A DNA stretch of 64,000 nucleotides from contig NZ_JAUYQD010000009.1 in the NCBI RefSeq assembly GCF_030697375.1, positions 62,001-126,000 on the forward strand, written 5' to 3'. The position numbers and the translations under genes are program-made. Position 1 is the stretch's first letter. The number at the start of each line of letters is the position of its first letter. Source of the stretch: Rhodoferax sp. (GTDB taxonomy: Bacteria; Pseudomonadota; Gammaproteobacteria; Burkholderiales; Burkholderiaceae_C). Under the pieces are notes generated by a model. It saw only the letters and a program-made list of their open reading frames with translations. It was not told the DNA's origin and made no database searches. Below, piece by piece: positions 37,134 to 46,002 of this stretch.

Positions 37134-37682
37134 TCAGTCACCACTCTTTTTCTTGAGTTGTTCCAACACAGCAAACGGATTGGGCTTCTCGACCGATTCA
37201 TCGACAAAATCCACGTCGGCAACTTGCATTTTTACAACCTCAGGGCAAACGTCATGCTTGGGCACCACGGGCAATGCCATCAGCAATTCATCCTCAATGA
37301 GCTCCAACAGATTGAAGTCACGGCTTGTCACCAACACATCCTCTTCAGACTCCTCGTCCTGTTCAGCCGCCAATTCCTCGGTGGCCACAAACCGAAAATT
37401 TCTCTCTACGAACATAGGCATGTCGACCGGCCCCATGCACCGTTGGCAGGTCAAGGGCAGGACCACCTGCGCGGCCAAATGAAGCCAAATCTTTTCACTG
37501 GCATCCCCCTCGTGCAAGACCTCGCCCCGAACCGAATAGCTCACGGGCGTTTCCGCGCCTAAGCCGAGCGTCTCTTCCAACAATCGATCAAAGCGTGCAA
37601 GACGCTCATCGCCCACTATTTTCCCTGCCGTGCGGGCAAAGGTATCTACATTCAGGTGTACTGGCACAAAGTCATTTTTCAT
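37134..37682 (-). CDS. yceD: YceD (DUF177) family protein, 23S rRNA accumulation protein
   Basis: 182 residues from MKNDFVPVHLNVDTFA. Contains the pair LPLTCQRCMGP and a D/E-rich stretch, then DDE/LLALP-type block (LELIEDELLMALPVVPKHD), as in DUF177/YceD, which is needed for normal 23S rRNA levels and is always next to rpmF. It diverges from maf with 25 bp between starts; the longer frame would overlap maf and is rejected. Usual E. coli length is 173. Confidence 0.88.
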   Translation of the reverse strand: MKNDFVPVHLNVDTFARTAGKIVGDERLARFDRLLEETLGLGAETPVSYSVRGEVLHEGDASEKIWLHLAAQVVLPLTCQRCMGPVDMPMFVERNFRFVATEELAAEQDEESEEDVLVTSRDFNLLELIEDELLMALPVVPKHDVCPEVVKMQVADVDFVDESVEKPNPFAVLEQLKKKSGD

Positions 37683-37707
37683 GCGCGCAGTGTAAGAGAA
37701 TCGCAAC

Positions 37708-38322
37708 ATGAACGTCATTTCTTCCAGAAAACTCATCTTGGGGTCCACATCCAGCTACCGACGCATGCTGCTGGATCGCCTTTGTATTCCCTATACCGTG
37801 GAGTCGCCCCATGTGGACGAATCCCCTTTGCCTGGGGAGCGGCCAGACGAACTTGCACGCCGCCTGGCACTGGCCAAGGCACAGGCGGTTGCCTCGCGAT
37901 TTCCAGACTGCGTCGTCATCGGATCGGACCAAGTGGCCGATATGCAGGGCACGGCCTTGGGCAAACCCGGCACCCATGAGCGCGCCGTAAAGCAACTGCG
38001 CCAGATGAGCGGTACCACCGTCATCTTCCAAACGGCAGTCGCAGTGGTATGCCTTCAAAACGGGTTTTGCCAGCAGGCATTGGCCCCAGTGAAGGTAACG
38101 TTCAGAACGCTGAGCGATGAAGAAATTGAAAACTATCTGCGCATCGAACAACCCTACGACTGTGCGGGCAGCGCCAAAAGTGAGGGCTTGGGTATAGCGC
38201 TGCTGGAATCGATTGACAGCGATGACCCCACGGCACTGATCGGCTTACCCCTCATTCGCACCAGCACCATGCTGCGCGCCGCTGGCGTAGATCTTCTGGG
38301 TAGCGCGAGGACTGCCCCATGA
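37708..38322 (+). CDS. Maf-like nucleotide pyrophosphatase (YceF type)
   Basis: 204 residues. Maf motifs: LILGSTSSYRRMLLDRL (9-25), ESPHVDES, the catalytic VIGSDQVADMQG near 71, KPGTHERAVKQLRQMSG. The YceF subgroup hydrolyses m7GTP. It sits by rpmF/yceD as E. coli yceF does. Its stop overlaps the downstream methyltransferase start (ATGA). Confidence 0.9.
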   Translation: MNVISSRKLILGSTSSYRRMLLDRLCIPYTVESPHVDESPLPGERPDELARRLALAKAQAVASRFPDCVVIGSDQVADMQGTALGKPGTHERAVKQLRQMSGTTVIFQTAVAVVCLQNGFCQQALAPVKVTFRTLSDEEIENYLRIEQPYDCAGSAKSEGLGIALLESIDSDDPTALIGLPLIRTSTMLRAAGVDLLGSARTAP

Positions 38323-39128
38323 ATATGAACAGCACAACATCGCCTGCGGCACAGACTCCCATACCCCACCCAACCCCTGGCACCCTCTTTCTGGTGCCCG
38401 CGCCCCTGGACTTTAGCTGCGCCACGCAAGCCCCCCTGAGCCGGGTGATGCCGTCTGGCACCTTGGAGACCGCCGCGAAGCTGCGCCACTGGGTCTGCGA
38501 AAACGCAAAATCCACCCGCGCCTACCTGAAACGCGTGGGTGAAATCTACCCCTTGTGTGAACCGCTGCAGGCCATGAGCTTGCAAGAGTTACCTCGGGAC
38601 GTGCACAAAAAGGGGGACCACCAAGCGGGATTTGACGCCCGGTATTTGTTAAGCGCCGCATTGAACGGTGAAGACATCGGCTTGGTCAGCGAAGCGGGCA
38701 TGCCCGCCGTGGCCGATCCGGGGTCCTCGGTTGTGCGCGCCGCGCATACCCTGGGCTTGCGGGTCGTGCCTTTGGTGGGGCCTGTGTCTTTGCTGCTGGC
38801 CCTGGCTGCCAGTGGCCTGAACGGTCAAAATTTTGCTTTCGTCGGGTATTTGCCCAGCACCCCTGCAGAACGCAGCCAAAAAATCCGTGAACTGGAGTCC
38901 TTGGCGCTGAAAACAGGCCAAACCCAGCTGTTCATCGAAACGCCCTACCGCAATGCAGCCATGCTGCAAGCGTTGGTGCAAGCTTTGCAACACAACACCC
39001 GCCTGGCAACCGCCAGCGGCCTGACCCTGGACCAAGCCACCTGCCACAGCGATCTTGCCAAAAACTGGAAACATCAGCCGTGGGCGCTGGACAACGCCAT
39101 ACCCACGGTGTTTGCCATTGGCCGGTGA
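38319..39128 (+). CDS. SAM-dependent methyltransferase, tetrapyrrole-methylase fold (RsmI relative)
   Basis: 269 residues. The core (about 20-269) resembles RsmI and other TP_methylase proteins: LFLVPAPL, DIGLVSEAGMPAVADPGSSVVRAA, LVGPVSLLLALAASGLNGQNFAFVGYLP, and FIETPYRNAAML. A loop insertion (DVHKKGDHQAGFDARYLL) and low-complexity N-terminus separate it from RsmI itself, so the substrate may not be C1402 of 16S rRNA. Coupled to maf by a 4-bp overlap. Confidence 0.75.
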   Translation: MNMNSTTSPAAQTPIPHPTPGTLFLVPAPLDFSCATQAPLSRVMPSGTLETAAKLRHWVCENAKSTRAYLKRVGEIYPLCEPLQAMSLQELPRDVHKKGDHQAGFDARYLLSAALNGEDIGLVSEAGMPAVADPGSSVVRAAHTLGLRVVPLVGPVSLLLALAASGLNGQNFAFVGYLPSTPAERSQKIRELESLALKTGQTQLFIETPYRNAAMLQALVQALQHNTRLATASGLTLDQATCHSDLAKNWKHQPWALDNAIPTVFAIGR

Positions 39129-39134
39129 TCCGCC

Positions 39135-40175
39135 TTAGTGCAGCACCGGCAGGGACTGCAGGGAATGGGCTGCACCCTGGCCGATGGCAGCGCCAAAACG
39201 CTTGACCAGACGCTCCGCAACGTTGTCACGGCGGGTGTAGTCCACAATTTCTTCGGCTTTCACCACTTCGCGCGCCACAAAATCCAGGTTGCCCAATTGG
39301 TCGGCCAAGCCCATCTCCACGGCCTGCTGCCCGGTCCAAAATAGGCCACTGAAGGTTTCTGGTGTTTCTTTCAAACGCTTGCCACGGCCGGCCTTGACCA
39401 CGCCAATGAACTGCTGGTGGATTTGGTCCAGCATGGCTTGGGCAAATACCCTTTGTTTTTCGGTCTGGGGACTGAACGGGTCCATGAACCCTTTGTTTTC
39501 GCCAGCGGTCATCAAACGCCGCTCCACGCCCAATTTTTCCATCAAGCTGGTGAATCCAAAACCATCCATCAGCACACCGATGCTGCCCACCACACTGGCT
39601 TTGTCCACATAAATCTGGTCTGCCCCCACCGCGATGTAATAGGCCGCAGACGCACAGGTCTCCTCCACCACGGCGTACACCGGCTTGTCGTGTTTGGCTT
39701 TCAGACGGCGAATTTCATCGTTGATGATGCCGGCCTGCACCGGGCTGCCACCAGGGGAGTTGATCAGCAGCACCACAGCCTGCGCACCACTGTCTTCAAA
39801 CGCACTGCGCATGGCAGCCACCACCAACTCCGCGCTGGCTTCCGATCCAGAGGCGATTTCCCCCTTGATCTCCACCACGGCCGTATGCGGTTTGGACACA
39901 TCGGTGGTCGCACCGCCACGCTCCACGCCGAACCACACCAAAAGCACCAAGAACACCAGCCAGGCCAAACGAATGCCGTTGCGCCAACGTCTGGCAAGGC
40001 GCTGCTCCTCGATCGCCGCCATGGCCAACTTTTCCAAAACCACACGCTCCCACCCCGGTGCCCCCTCTTGCCCTGCATTTGCTACATTTTTAGGAGCTTC
40101 CTGCGCAGGATCTACGGGGGGTTGAGGGGTATTTGACGCCCATTCAGGGATGATGGTATTTTTAAAATCGGTCAT
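39135..40175 (-). CDS. sppA: Signal peptide peptidase SppA, short form
   Basis: Membrane serine protease of family S49 that degrades cleaved signal peptides. 346 residues with one membrane segment at about 67-84. The serine is S176 (ETCASAAYYIA; the usual SGGYY is SAAYY) and the lysine K228 (AGENKGFMDPF). Substrate loop INSPGGSPVQAG at 138-149. Residues 14-32 in the cytoplasmic N-terminus are encoded by dispersed repeat J. Follows the Rieske gene by 1 bp. Confidence 0.93.
   Translation of the reverse strand: MTDFKNTIIPEWASNTPQPPVDPAQEAPKNVANAGQEGAPGWERVVLEKLAMAAIEEQRLARRWRNGIRLAWLVFLVLLVWFGVERGGATTDVSKPHTAVVEIKGEIASGSEASAELVVAAMRSAFEDSGAQAVVLLINSPGGSPVQAGIINDEIRRLKAKHDKPVYAVVEETCASAAYYIAVGADQIYVDKASVVGSIGVLMDGFGFTSLMEKLGVERRLMTAGENKGFMDPFSPQTEKQRVFAQAMLDQIHQQFIGVVKAGRGKRLKETPETFSGLFWTGQQAVEMGLADQLGNLDFVAREVVKAEEIVDYTRRDNVAERLVKRFGAAIGQGAAHSLQSLPVLH
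40080..40136 (+). repeat. Dispersed 60-bp repeat, copy J (in frame in sppA)
   Basis: TGCTACATTTTTAGGAGCTT, CCTGCGCA, then TCTACGGGGGGTTGAGG and TATTT. Coding throughout on the minus strand (sppA residues 14-32). Confidence 0.7.
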
Positions 40176-40176
40176 T

Positions 40177-40566
40177 TCAGAATTCGAGAGGTTTCAAGTG
40201 TTGGGAAGTATGCCAGCACACCACGCCATCTTCTTCCGACAGGAGGATCTTGACCAGCCCGCCACGGCAGGGGCCACCACGGCACTCGCCGGTTTCGGGG
40301 CGGTACAGGGCGCCATGGGTAGCACACATGAGCCACTGCCCGGTGCTGTCAAAAAACCGGTTGGGTTGGTAGTCCATTTCCATGGGTACATGGGCGCAGC
40401 GGTTGAGGTAGGCGTAGGCACGCCCACCGTACCGAATGGCAAATCCACGGCAGGTCTGCCCGCAATACTGCACGTCAAATGGAACCGCTTCACCGCCATT
40501 GCGCAGGTCCGCGCTGTTGCACAGGGGAATGGCCTTCTGTCCTGTGGGCATCGTTGACGGCTCCAT
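40177..40566 (-). CDS. Rieske [2Fe-2S] ferredoxin-like protein
   Basis: 129 residues. Two cluster motifs, CAHVP (CxH) near 52 and CATHGALYRPETGEC (CxxH) near 81. No membrane anchor, so a soluble Rieske protein of the kind found as a stand-alone electron carrier. The gene lies between the HAD phosphatase and sppA with 1-2 bp gaps, so it belongs to a three-gene operon; electron partners are unknown. Confidence 0.85.
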   Translation of the reverse strand: MEPSTMPTGQKAIPLCNSADLRNGGEAVPFDVQYCGQTCRGFAIRYGGRAYAYLNRCAHVPMEMDYQPNRFFDSTGQWLMCATHGALYRPETGECRGGPCRGGLVKILLSEEDGVVCWHTSQHLKPLEF

Positions 40567-40568
40567 GC

Positions 40569-41246
40569 TCAGGCGTTGTCCAGCAACCAGCGGTGCAACT
40601 CGGGCACCGAATGGGCGATAAATCGGGGCGAGAGCGTCTCAAATGCCGCTGGCTCATGGGCGCCGTAGCTCACCCCCACGCTGGGGCAACCGGCATTCAG
40701 GGCCATCTGCAGGTCGTGGGTGGTATCCCCCACCATCAGGACCCGCTCAGGCTCCAGCCCAAACTCTTGCATCAACTCTTGCAACATTAAGGGGTGGGGC
40801 TTTCCTGCGGTCTCATCCGCCGTTCGGGAACTGTGGAACAGCCCCTGAAGCTCCACCGCACGCAAGGCTTCGTTCAGCCCCGACCGGCTCTTGCCGGTCG
40901 CCACCGCCAACCAATGCTGGCGGGACTTCAGCTCGGCCAGCATCGACAGCACGCCTTGGAACAGACTGATGTCGTTCTGGTGCACCATATAGTGGTATTT
41001 GTAGCGTGCGCCCAACTCGGGGTACCGCTCCTGCGGCACGTCCGGCGCGGCATGGGCCAGCGCCTGCATCAGCCCCAAACCGATGACATAGGCGGCTTCC
41101 TGGTCACTGGGAACCTTGCCGCCCACATCGCCCACCGCCAACTGAATGGAGCGGGTGATGATGGCGGTGGAGTCAAACAAGGTTCCATCCCAGTCAAAGG
41201 CGATGAGGTCGAACTGGCGGGAACGAGCAGGCAAAGTGGTGGACAT
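40569..41246 (-). CDS. HAD-family phosphatase, phosphoglycolate phosphatase-like
   Basis: 225 residues from MSTTLPARSRQFDLIAFDWDG. HAD motif I DWDGTLFDS, motif II VATGKS, motif III lysine in GKPHP, motif IV GDTTHDLQMA. The helical cap lies between about 25 and 95. It follows rluC by 44 bp, the typical Burkholderiales order rluC-gph-like-Rieske-sppA. Substrate not determinable; Gph annotation is by similarity. Confidence 0.88.
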   Translation of the reverse strand: MSTTLPARSRQFDLIAFDWDGTLFDSTAIITRSIQLAVGDVGGKVPSDQEAAYVIGLGLMQALAHAAPDVPQERYPELGARYKYHYMVHQNDISLFQGVLSMLAELKSRQHWLAVATGKSRSGLNEALRAVELQGLFHSSRTADETAGKPHPLMLQELMQEFGLEPERVLMVGDTTHDLQMALNAGCPSVGVSYGAHEPAAFETLSPRFIAHSVPELHRWLLDNA

Positions 41247-41290
41247 GGTGGCGAAAGATTTCAGTGGGTAAAAACGGCGTGCAAGCCGAC

Positions 41291-42373
41291 CTAGGCGGCG
41301 CCAGGCAGCGCATGCGCCAAAAACAGGGTGAGTTCCGGGGGCAGCTCGGCTTTCAGCTCCATGCGCTCCCCCGTGGCGGGATGGTTGCATTGCAAACGCC
41401 AGGCATGCAAGAACATGCGCTTGAGAGCCGTAGTACCGCTGCTCCGGGCCAGCAGTTTGTTGCATTCAAAGTCGCCGTACTTGTCATCCCCTACGATGGG
41501 CATGCCCTCCGAGGCCAAGTGCACCCGGATTTGGTGCGTGCGCCCGGTTTTTATCGTCACCTCCAGCAAGGAATAATCGCGCTTGGCTGTCTGCACCGTT
41601 TTTTGCGCTGGAACGGCGGTGGCCGCTGAAGCAGCACGCACTTTCACCAAGGTCAACGACGGCATGCCATTGGGATCGTCTTTGCCGACCACCTTGACAC
41701 GGCGCTCCCCGGCCCCCACAGAGCCGACCGGGTTATCCAGCAAATATTTGTGCAACGGCTTGTCCAGCACTTTTTTGTTGGAAGGCCATTGCCCCAGCAC
41801 CAATGCCAGGTAGGTCTTGCCCGTTTCGCGTTCGCGGAACTGGTCTTGCAGGTTTTTCAGGGCACTGCGCTTTTTGGCCACCAGCAAAATGCCGCTGGTT
41901 TCCCGGTCCAAACGGTGCACCAGCTCCAAAAACTTGGCCTGTGGCCTCGCCATGCGCAACTGCTCGATCACGCCAAAGCTCACGCCGGAGCCACCGTGCA
42001 CCGCCACCCCAGCGGGTTTGTTGATTGCCAAGAATTGCTCGTCCTCGAACAGCACCGGAAAATCTTTGGCGGGCACACGACTGGCGACATGCTCCGCCAT
42101 GGCCTGCGTTTTCTCGGCAGCGCGTTCGGACACCCGCACCGGCGGCAGGCGCACCACATCCCCCGCCGCCACCCGGGTGTCGGCGCCGGCGCGGCCCTTG
42201 TTGATCCGAACTTCACCGCTGCGGATGATCCGGTACACATGGGTCTTGGGCACCCCTTTGAGGTGGCGCATTAAAAAGTTGTCCAGGCGCTGCCCGGCAG
42301 CATCCGCGTCCACGGTGACCGATTTCACCTGCAGACTTGGGGGATGGGGATTGCCCTCTATAATGTGTTTCAC
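41291..42373 (-). CDS. rluC: 23S rRNA pseudouridine synthase RluC
   Basis: Makes pseudouridines at 955, 2504 and 2580 of 23S rRNA. 360 residues. S4 RNA-binding domain at about 28-95 (QRLDNFLMRHLKGVPKTHVYRIIRSGEVRINKGR), catalytic aspartate in HRLDRETSGILL near 163. The GTG start at 42373 is uncertain; a later in-frame GTG (VKSVTVDADAAG) is possible. Divergent from rne, as usual. Confidence 0.92.
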   Translation of the reverse strand: MKHIIEGNPHPPSLQVKSVTVDADAAGQRLDNFLMRHLKGVPKTHVYRIIRSGEVRINKGRAGADTRVAAGDVVRLPPVRVSERAAEKTQAMAEHVASRVPAKDFPVLFEDEQFLAINKPAGVAVHGGSGVSFGVIEQLRMARPQAKFLELVHRLDRETSGILLVAKKRSALKNLQDQFRERETGKTYLALVLGQWPSNKKVLDKPLHKYLLDNPVGSVGAGERRVKVVGKDDPNGMPSLTLVKVRAASAATAVPAQKTVQTAKRDYSLLEVTIKTGRTHQIRVHLASEGMPIVGDDKYGDFECNKLLARSSGTTALKRMFLHAWRLQCNHPATGERMELKAELPPELTLFLAHALPGAA

Positions 42374-42473
42374 TAGCGTAATGCTGTAAGTGGTTGATTT
42401 ATCTGGAGTTTAGTCCACGTCCCATTTGCAGCTGCGTTAGAAGGTCGATGCCGCCGGGTCGTACTGCAAGTAA

Positions 42474-42496
42474 ATCACACGCCAGATGCGTGTGAT
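42474..42496 (+). other. Hairpin in rne leader
   Basis: ATCACACGC (42474-42482), CAGAT, GCGTGTGAT (42488-42496): a perfect 9-bp stem with 5-nt loop. No U-tract follows. Confidence 0.6.
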
Positions 42497-42654
42497 GGCC
42501 TGCAAACAACACGGTCAAGCGGACGAATTGAAATACTGATACGGAATACCAAAAGCTTGCAGACTCTGCGTCTGCGAGCGGAATGAAACGAGATGTTTGT
42601 GTTGATGCGACTGATAAACCTGTGCCTGCGGTGCGTTTTCGCCCCGTTTATTGG

Positions 42655-42712
42655 TGCAAATCGGCCATCAGCCCTTGAAAACAGGGCGCAACCAGCTATG
42701 AATTCAATAGCA
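42655..42712 (-). repeat. Dispersed 60-bp repeat, copy L
   Basis: On the minus strand TGCTATTGAATTCATAGCTG, GTTGCGCC, then TTCAAGGGCTGATGGCCGATTT. Lies in the rne leader. Confidence 0.75.
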
Positions 42713-42850
42713 AGTTCACAAACGCACTCCCTCGTCCCCATCCACGCGCCTACGCTTCGACACCCCGTGTAAGTCGAAGTTCTCCGGCAATTCCTCCTCA
42801 CTTCAGCTCGTCAGTTCAGGCATCGTTTGCTCAATAGGAGCATGTGCAAA

Positions 42851-42892
42851 ATGAAGAAGAAGGACGCAATCCATGAAACGGATGCTAATTAA
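42851..42892 (+). CDS. Possible upstream peptide overlapping rne start
   Basis: ATG AAG AAG AAG GAC ... AAT TAA encodes MKKKDAIHETDAN in a different frame from rne and ends 18 bases inside rne. AGGAG lies about 10 bp upstream; an ATG three codons earlier is also in frame. Whether it is translated is unknown. Confidence 0.25.
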   Translation: MKKKDAIHETDAN

Positions 42893-45800
42893 CGCTACGC
42901 AGGCTGAAGAACGCCGCTTGGCCATTGTTGACGGACAAAAACTCCTCGACTACGAAATCGAAATTGAAGGGCGCGAACAGCGCAAGGGCAACATCTACAA
43001 AGCCGTCGTCACCCGCGTCGAGCCTTCGCTAGAAGCCTGCTTTGTGGACTACGGCGAAGACCGCCACGGCTTTTTGCCCTTCAAGGAAATCTCCAAGCAA
43101 TACTTCCAGCAAGGCGTGTCCGTCAGCCAGGCCCGCATCCAGGATGCGATCCGCGAAGGCCAGGAACTGCTGGTGCAAGTGGAAAAAGAAGAGCGCGGCA
43201 ACAAGGGCGCAGCCCTGACCACCTTTGTGTCGCTGGCCGGCCGCTATGTTGTGCTGATGCCCAACAACCCCCGGGGAGGTGGCGTGTCTCGCCGTATTGA
43301 AGGCGACGACCGGGCCGAACTCAAAGAAGCGCTGGATCAGCTCGAATACCCCAACGGTATGAGCATCATCGCCCGTACCGCCGGCATCGGCCGCAGTGCG
43401 CCTGAGCTGCAGTGGGACCTGAACTACCTGCTCAAGCTGTGGACCGCGATCGACGGCGCCGCCAAAGGTGGCAAGGGCGCCTACCTGATTTACCAGGAGT
43501 CCAGCCTGGTGATCCGCGCCATTCGCGACTATTTCAACCACGACATCGGCGACATCCTGATCGACACCGACGACGTGTACGAGCAAGCCCAGCAGTTCAT
43601 GGCCCACGTCATGCCCGAGCATGCGGCCCGCGTCAAACGCTACCGCGACGACGCCCCCCTGTTCAGCCGCTTCCAGATCGAACACCAAATCGAATCTGCT
43701 TACGCACGCACAGTACAGCTGCCTTCCGGTGGTGCCATCGTGATCGACCACACCGAAGCACTGGTCTCGGTGGACGTGAACTCGGCGCGCGCCATCAAGG
43801 GCAGCGACATCGAGGAAACCGCCACCCGCACCAACCTGGAAGCCGCCGACGAAGTGGCCCGCCAGATGCGCCTGCGCGACTTGGGCGGCCTGATCGTGAT
43901 CGACTTTATCGACATGGAAGAGTCCCGCAACCGCCGCGATGTGGAAAACCGCCTGCGCGACGCGCTGCGCCAAGACCGCGCCCGTGTGCAGTTTGGCACC
44001 ATCAGCAAATTCGGTCTGATGGAAATGAGCCGCCAGCGCCTGCGCCCGGCTCTGTCCGAAGGTGCTTCCATCCCCTGCCCCCGTTGCGGTGGTTCCGGCC
44101 ACATCCGTGACACCGAATCCAGCGCACTGCAGATTTTGCGCATCATCCAGGAAGAATCCCTCAAGGACAACACGGCTTCCGTGCTGTGCCAGGTACCGGT
44201 CGATGTCGCGTCGTTCCTCTTGAACGAAAAGCGCACCGAGATCGCCAAGATCGAACTCAAACAGCGTATCAACGTGTTGATGGTGCCTAACAAGACACTG
44301 GAAACCCCCAACTACCGCCTGGAACGCCTGAAACACGACGATCCCCGTTTGGACCACATCGAAGCCAGCTACAAGATGGCCGACGAAATCGAAGACCCGA
44401 CCTCGGTAACCCGCCGTTCGCAAGAGCCCACCAACAAGCAAACGCCCATCATCAAGGGTGTACTGCCCGATGCACCTGCACCGGTGGCTGTGCCTAAGCC
44501 AGAAGCGGTCAAACCGTCCCCCGCGCCAGCCAGCCAGCCAGCGCCGGTTGCGCAGGCACCGGCCAGTGGCGGTTTCTTTGCCTGGATCAAAGGACTGTTT
44601 GCTAGCCCGCCACCGGCACCCGTCAAGGTGACGCCTGCGGCAGCACCCGCCCCCAAGTCTGAAGACAAGCGCGATGGCCGCAATGGCCGAGACGGCAACC
44701 GCAACGGCGGCCGCCCTCAGGAGGGCCGCTCCGAAGGACGCCCAGAGGGTCGCGACGGCCGAGGCCCCCGCCCAGAAGGGCGCAATGAAGGAGGCCGCAA
44801 CGGTGGTCGAGGCGGTCGAGGCGGTCGCGGTGGACGCGGTGAAGGCCAAGGCGGCGCCCAGCGTGAACGTTTTGACGCAGAAGGCAAACCCGTCGCGATG
44901 GAGATGAACTCCAGTGCCACGCCCGTGGAAACCCCGAGGACCACCCCGGAAGGTGCTCGCAACGAACCACGACAAGACCGCCCCCCCCGCGGAGAACGTG
45001 GTGAGCGCGGCAACCGCCAGGGACGTGGCGGCGAGCAGCGTCCAGACGCCACCGAACGCACGCAAGCCAATCCCGATGCGCGCAACGTGGGCCCCGCCGA
45101 AATGCTGGGTGAAGAACGGGCAAATACGCCGTCCGAAGGCGATGTGGAGAGCCGCCCAGAAGGACGCGAACCCCGAGAAGGCCGCAACGGCCGCGGTGGT
45201 CGTGGTGGGCGCGGTGGTCAACGCAATGAACGCGGACCACGTCAAGACGATGGCAACCGAGGTGCGGCTGCCGACAATGGCCAGACCCAGTTGGGTTCTG
45301 CAGAAGCTAACGACGCCGCCAATGCACCCGTTGCCTCCGCAGAACCTGCGGCCAATGGCGATACGGCCATACCACAAGCCCCGCGCGACGACCAACCAGC
45401 ACCTCGGGAAAAACGCTCCCGCGACCGCTATGGCCGTGAGCGTGGCCCCCGCACAGACCGTGGTGAGCGTGGTGATCACAGCGCGCCCGTTGCAGACCCC
45501 GCAGACGTGATGAGCATGCCGCCAGCCGCCGCCGAGGCCGCTCTGCCGGTATCCGAAGCGCCCACCGTGGTGGTCTCAATCGCGGAAGCAGCGCCCATGG
45601 CACCACCCACAGTAGTGCTTGCCGCACCCGCTATAACACCAGAACAGCCAACTGGTATGCCCAAAGTGGAAGCGTATGCACTGCCTACCGAGGCTTTGCA
45701 GCAAGTGGCGCAGGGTTCTGGGCTGCAATGGGTTAACTCCGATGCGAGCCGTATCGCGGCGGTACAAGCCGCCATTGCGGCAGAACCCAAGCCTGTTCAC

Positions 45801-45917
45801 GTTCCCCGTGTACGGCCCGCGCCCACGGTGATCGACACCGGCCCGCTGGTTCTGGTGGAAACCAAGCGTGACCTGCGCAACATGACTTTGCCATTTGAAG
45901 AGTCTGCCAGCGTCTAA
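42873..45917 (+). CDS. rne: Ribonuclease E
   Basis: Essential endoribonuclease scaffolding the RNA degradosome. 1014 residues. S1 domain about 35-120, RNase H-like and DNase I-like catalytic regions up to about 400 (IVIDFIDMEESRNRRDVE), zinc link CPRCGGSGHIRD near 405, small domain to about 515. The C-terminal half is disordered: Pro/Ala-rich (about 540-590), FFAWIKGLFA amphipathic segment near 566, then Arg/Gly/Glu repeats to about 880. It ends in a conserved-looking PLVLVETKRDLRNMTLPFEE. The start MKRMLINATQAEERRLA has AAGGA upstream. Confidence 0.97.
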   Translation: MKRMLINATQAEERRLAIVDGQKLLDYEIEIEGREQRKGNIYKAVVTRVEPSLEACFVDYGEDRHGFLPFKEISKQYFQQGVSVSQARIQDAIREGQELLVQVEKEERGNKGAALTTFVSLAGRYVVLMPNNPRGGGVSRRIEGDDRAELKEALDQLEYPNGMSIIARTAGIGRSAPELQWDLNYLLKLWTAIDGAAKGGKGAYLIYQESSLVIRAIRDYFNHDIGDILIDTDDVYEQAQQFMAHVMPEHAARVKRYRDDAPLFSRFQIEHQIESAYARTVQLPSGGAIVIDHTEALVSVDVNSARAIKGSDIEETATRTNLEAADEVARQMRLRDLGGLIVIDFIDMEESRNRRDVENRLRDALRQDRARVQFGTISKFGLMEMSRQRLRPALSEGASIPCPRCGGSGHIRDTESSALQILRIIQEESLKDNTASVLCQVPVDVASFLLNEKRTEIAKIELKQRINVLMVPNKTLETPNYRLERLKHDDPRLDHIEASYKMADEIEDPTSVTRRSQEPTNKQTPIIKGVLPDAPAPVAVPKPEAVKPSPAPASQPAPVAQAPASGGFFAWIKGLFASPPPAPVKVTPAAAPAPKSEDKRDGRNGRDGNRNGGRPQEGRSEGRPEGRDGRGPRPEGRNEGGRNGGRGGRGGRGGRGEGQGGAQRERFDAEGKPVAMEMNSSATPVETPRTTPEGARNEPRQDRPPRGERGERGNRQGRGGEQRPDATERTQANPDARNVGPAEMLGEERANTPSEGDVESRPEGREPREGRNGRGGRGGRGGQRNERGPRQDDGNRGAAADNGQTQLGSAEANDAANAPVASAEPAANGDTAIPQAPRDDQPAPREKRSRDRYGRERGPRTDRGERGDHSAPVADPADVMSMPPAAAEAALPVSEAPTVVVSIAEAAPMAPPTVVLAAPAITPEQPTGMPKVEAYALPTEALQQVAQGSGLQWVNSDASRIAAVQAAIAAEPKPVHVPRVRPAPTVIDTGPLVLVETKRDLRNMTLPFEESASV

Positions 45918-45921
45918 ACTG

Positions 45922-45952
45922 GTAGAAGAGGGCTCGAAACGCCCTCTTCTAC
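45922..45952 (+). terminator. Hairpin after rne
   Basis: GTAGAAGAGGGC, TCGAAAC, GCCCTCTTCTAC: a perfect 12-bp stem 4 bp after the rne stop, followed by a second, U-tailed hairpin. Likely a 3' stabiliser. Confidence 0.7.
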
Positions 45953-45958
45953 AGCAAT

Positions 45959-45989
45959 AAAAAAGGGGCACTTCAAGTGCCCCTTTTTT
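45959..45989. terminator. Bidirectional rho-independent terminator
   Basis: AAAAAAGGGGCACTT-C-AAGTGCCCCTTTTTT is symmetric with a U-tract in both directions. It serves rne on the plus strand and the GGDEF gene on the minus strand. Confidence 0.92.
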
Positions 45990-46002
45990 ATTGCTAAAAG
46001 AA

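Larger units (their letters stand above)
42374..42872. other. 499-bp rluC-rne intergenic region / rne leader
   Basis: No main gene. Holds a 9-bp stem hairpin (42474-42496), a reverse copy of the dispersed repeat (42655-42712) and a short upstream frame overlapping the rne start. Long structured rne leaders mediate autoregulation in E. coli; the same may apply here (inference). Confidence 0.6.

Noticed and set aside
43029..45479. 816-codon open frame antisense to rne
   Set aside because: GC-biased shadow of a real gene; His/Val/Gly-rich composition, no recognisable domain, rne itself is certain.
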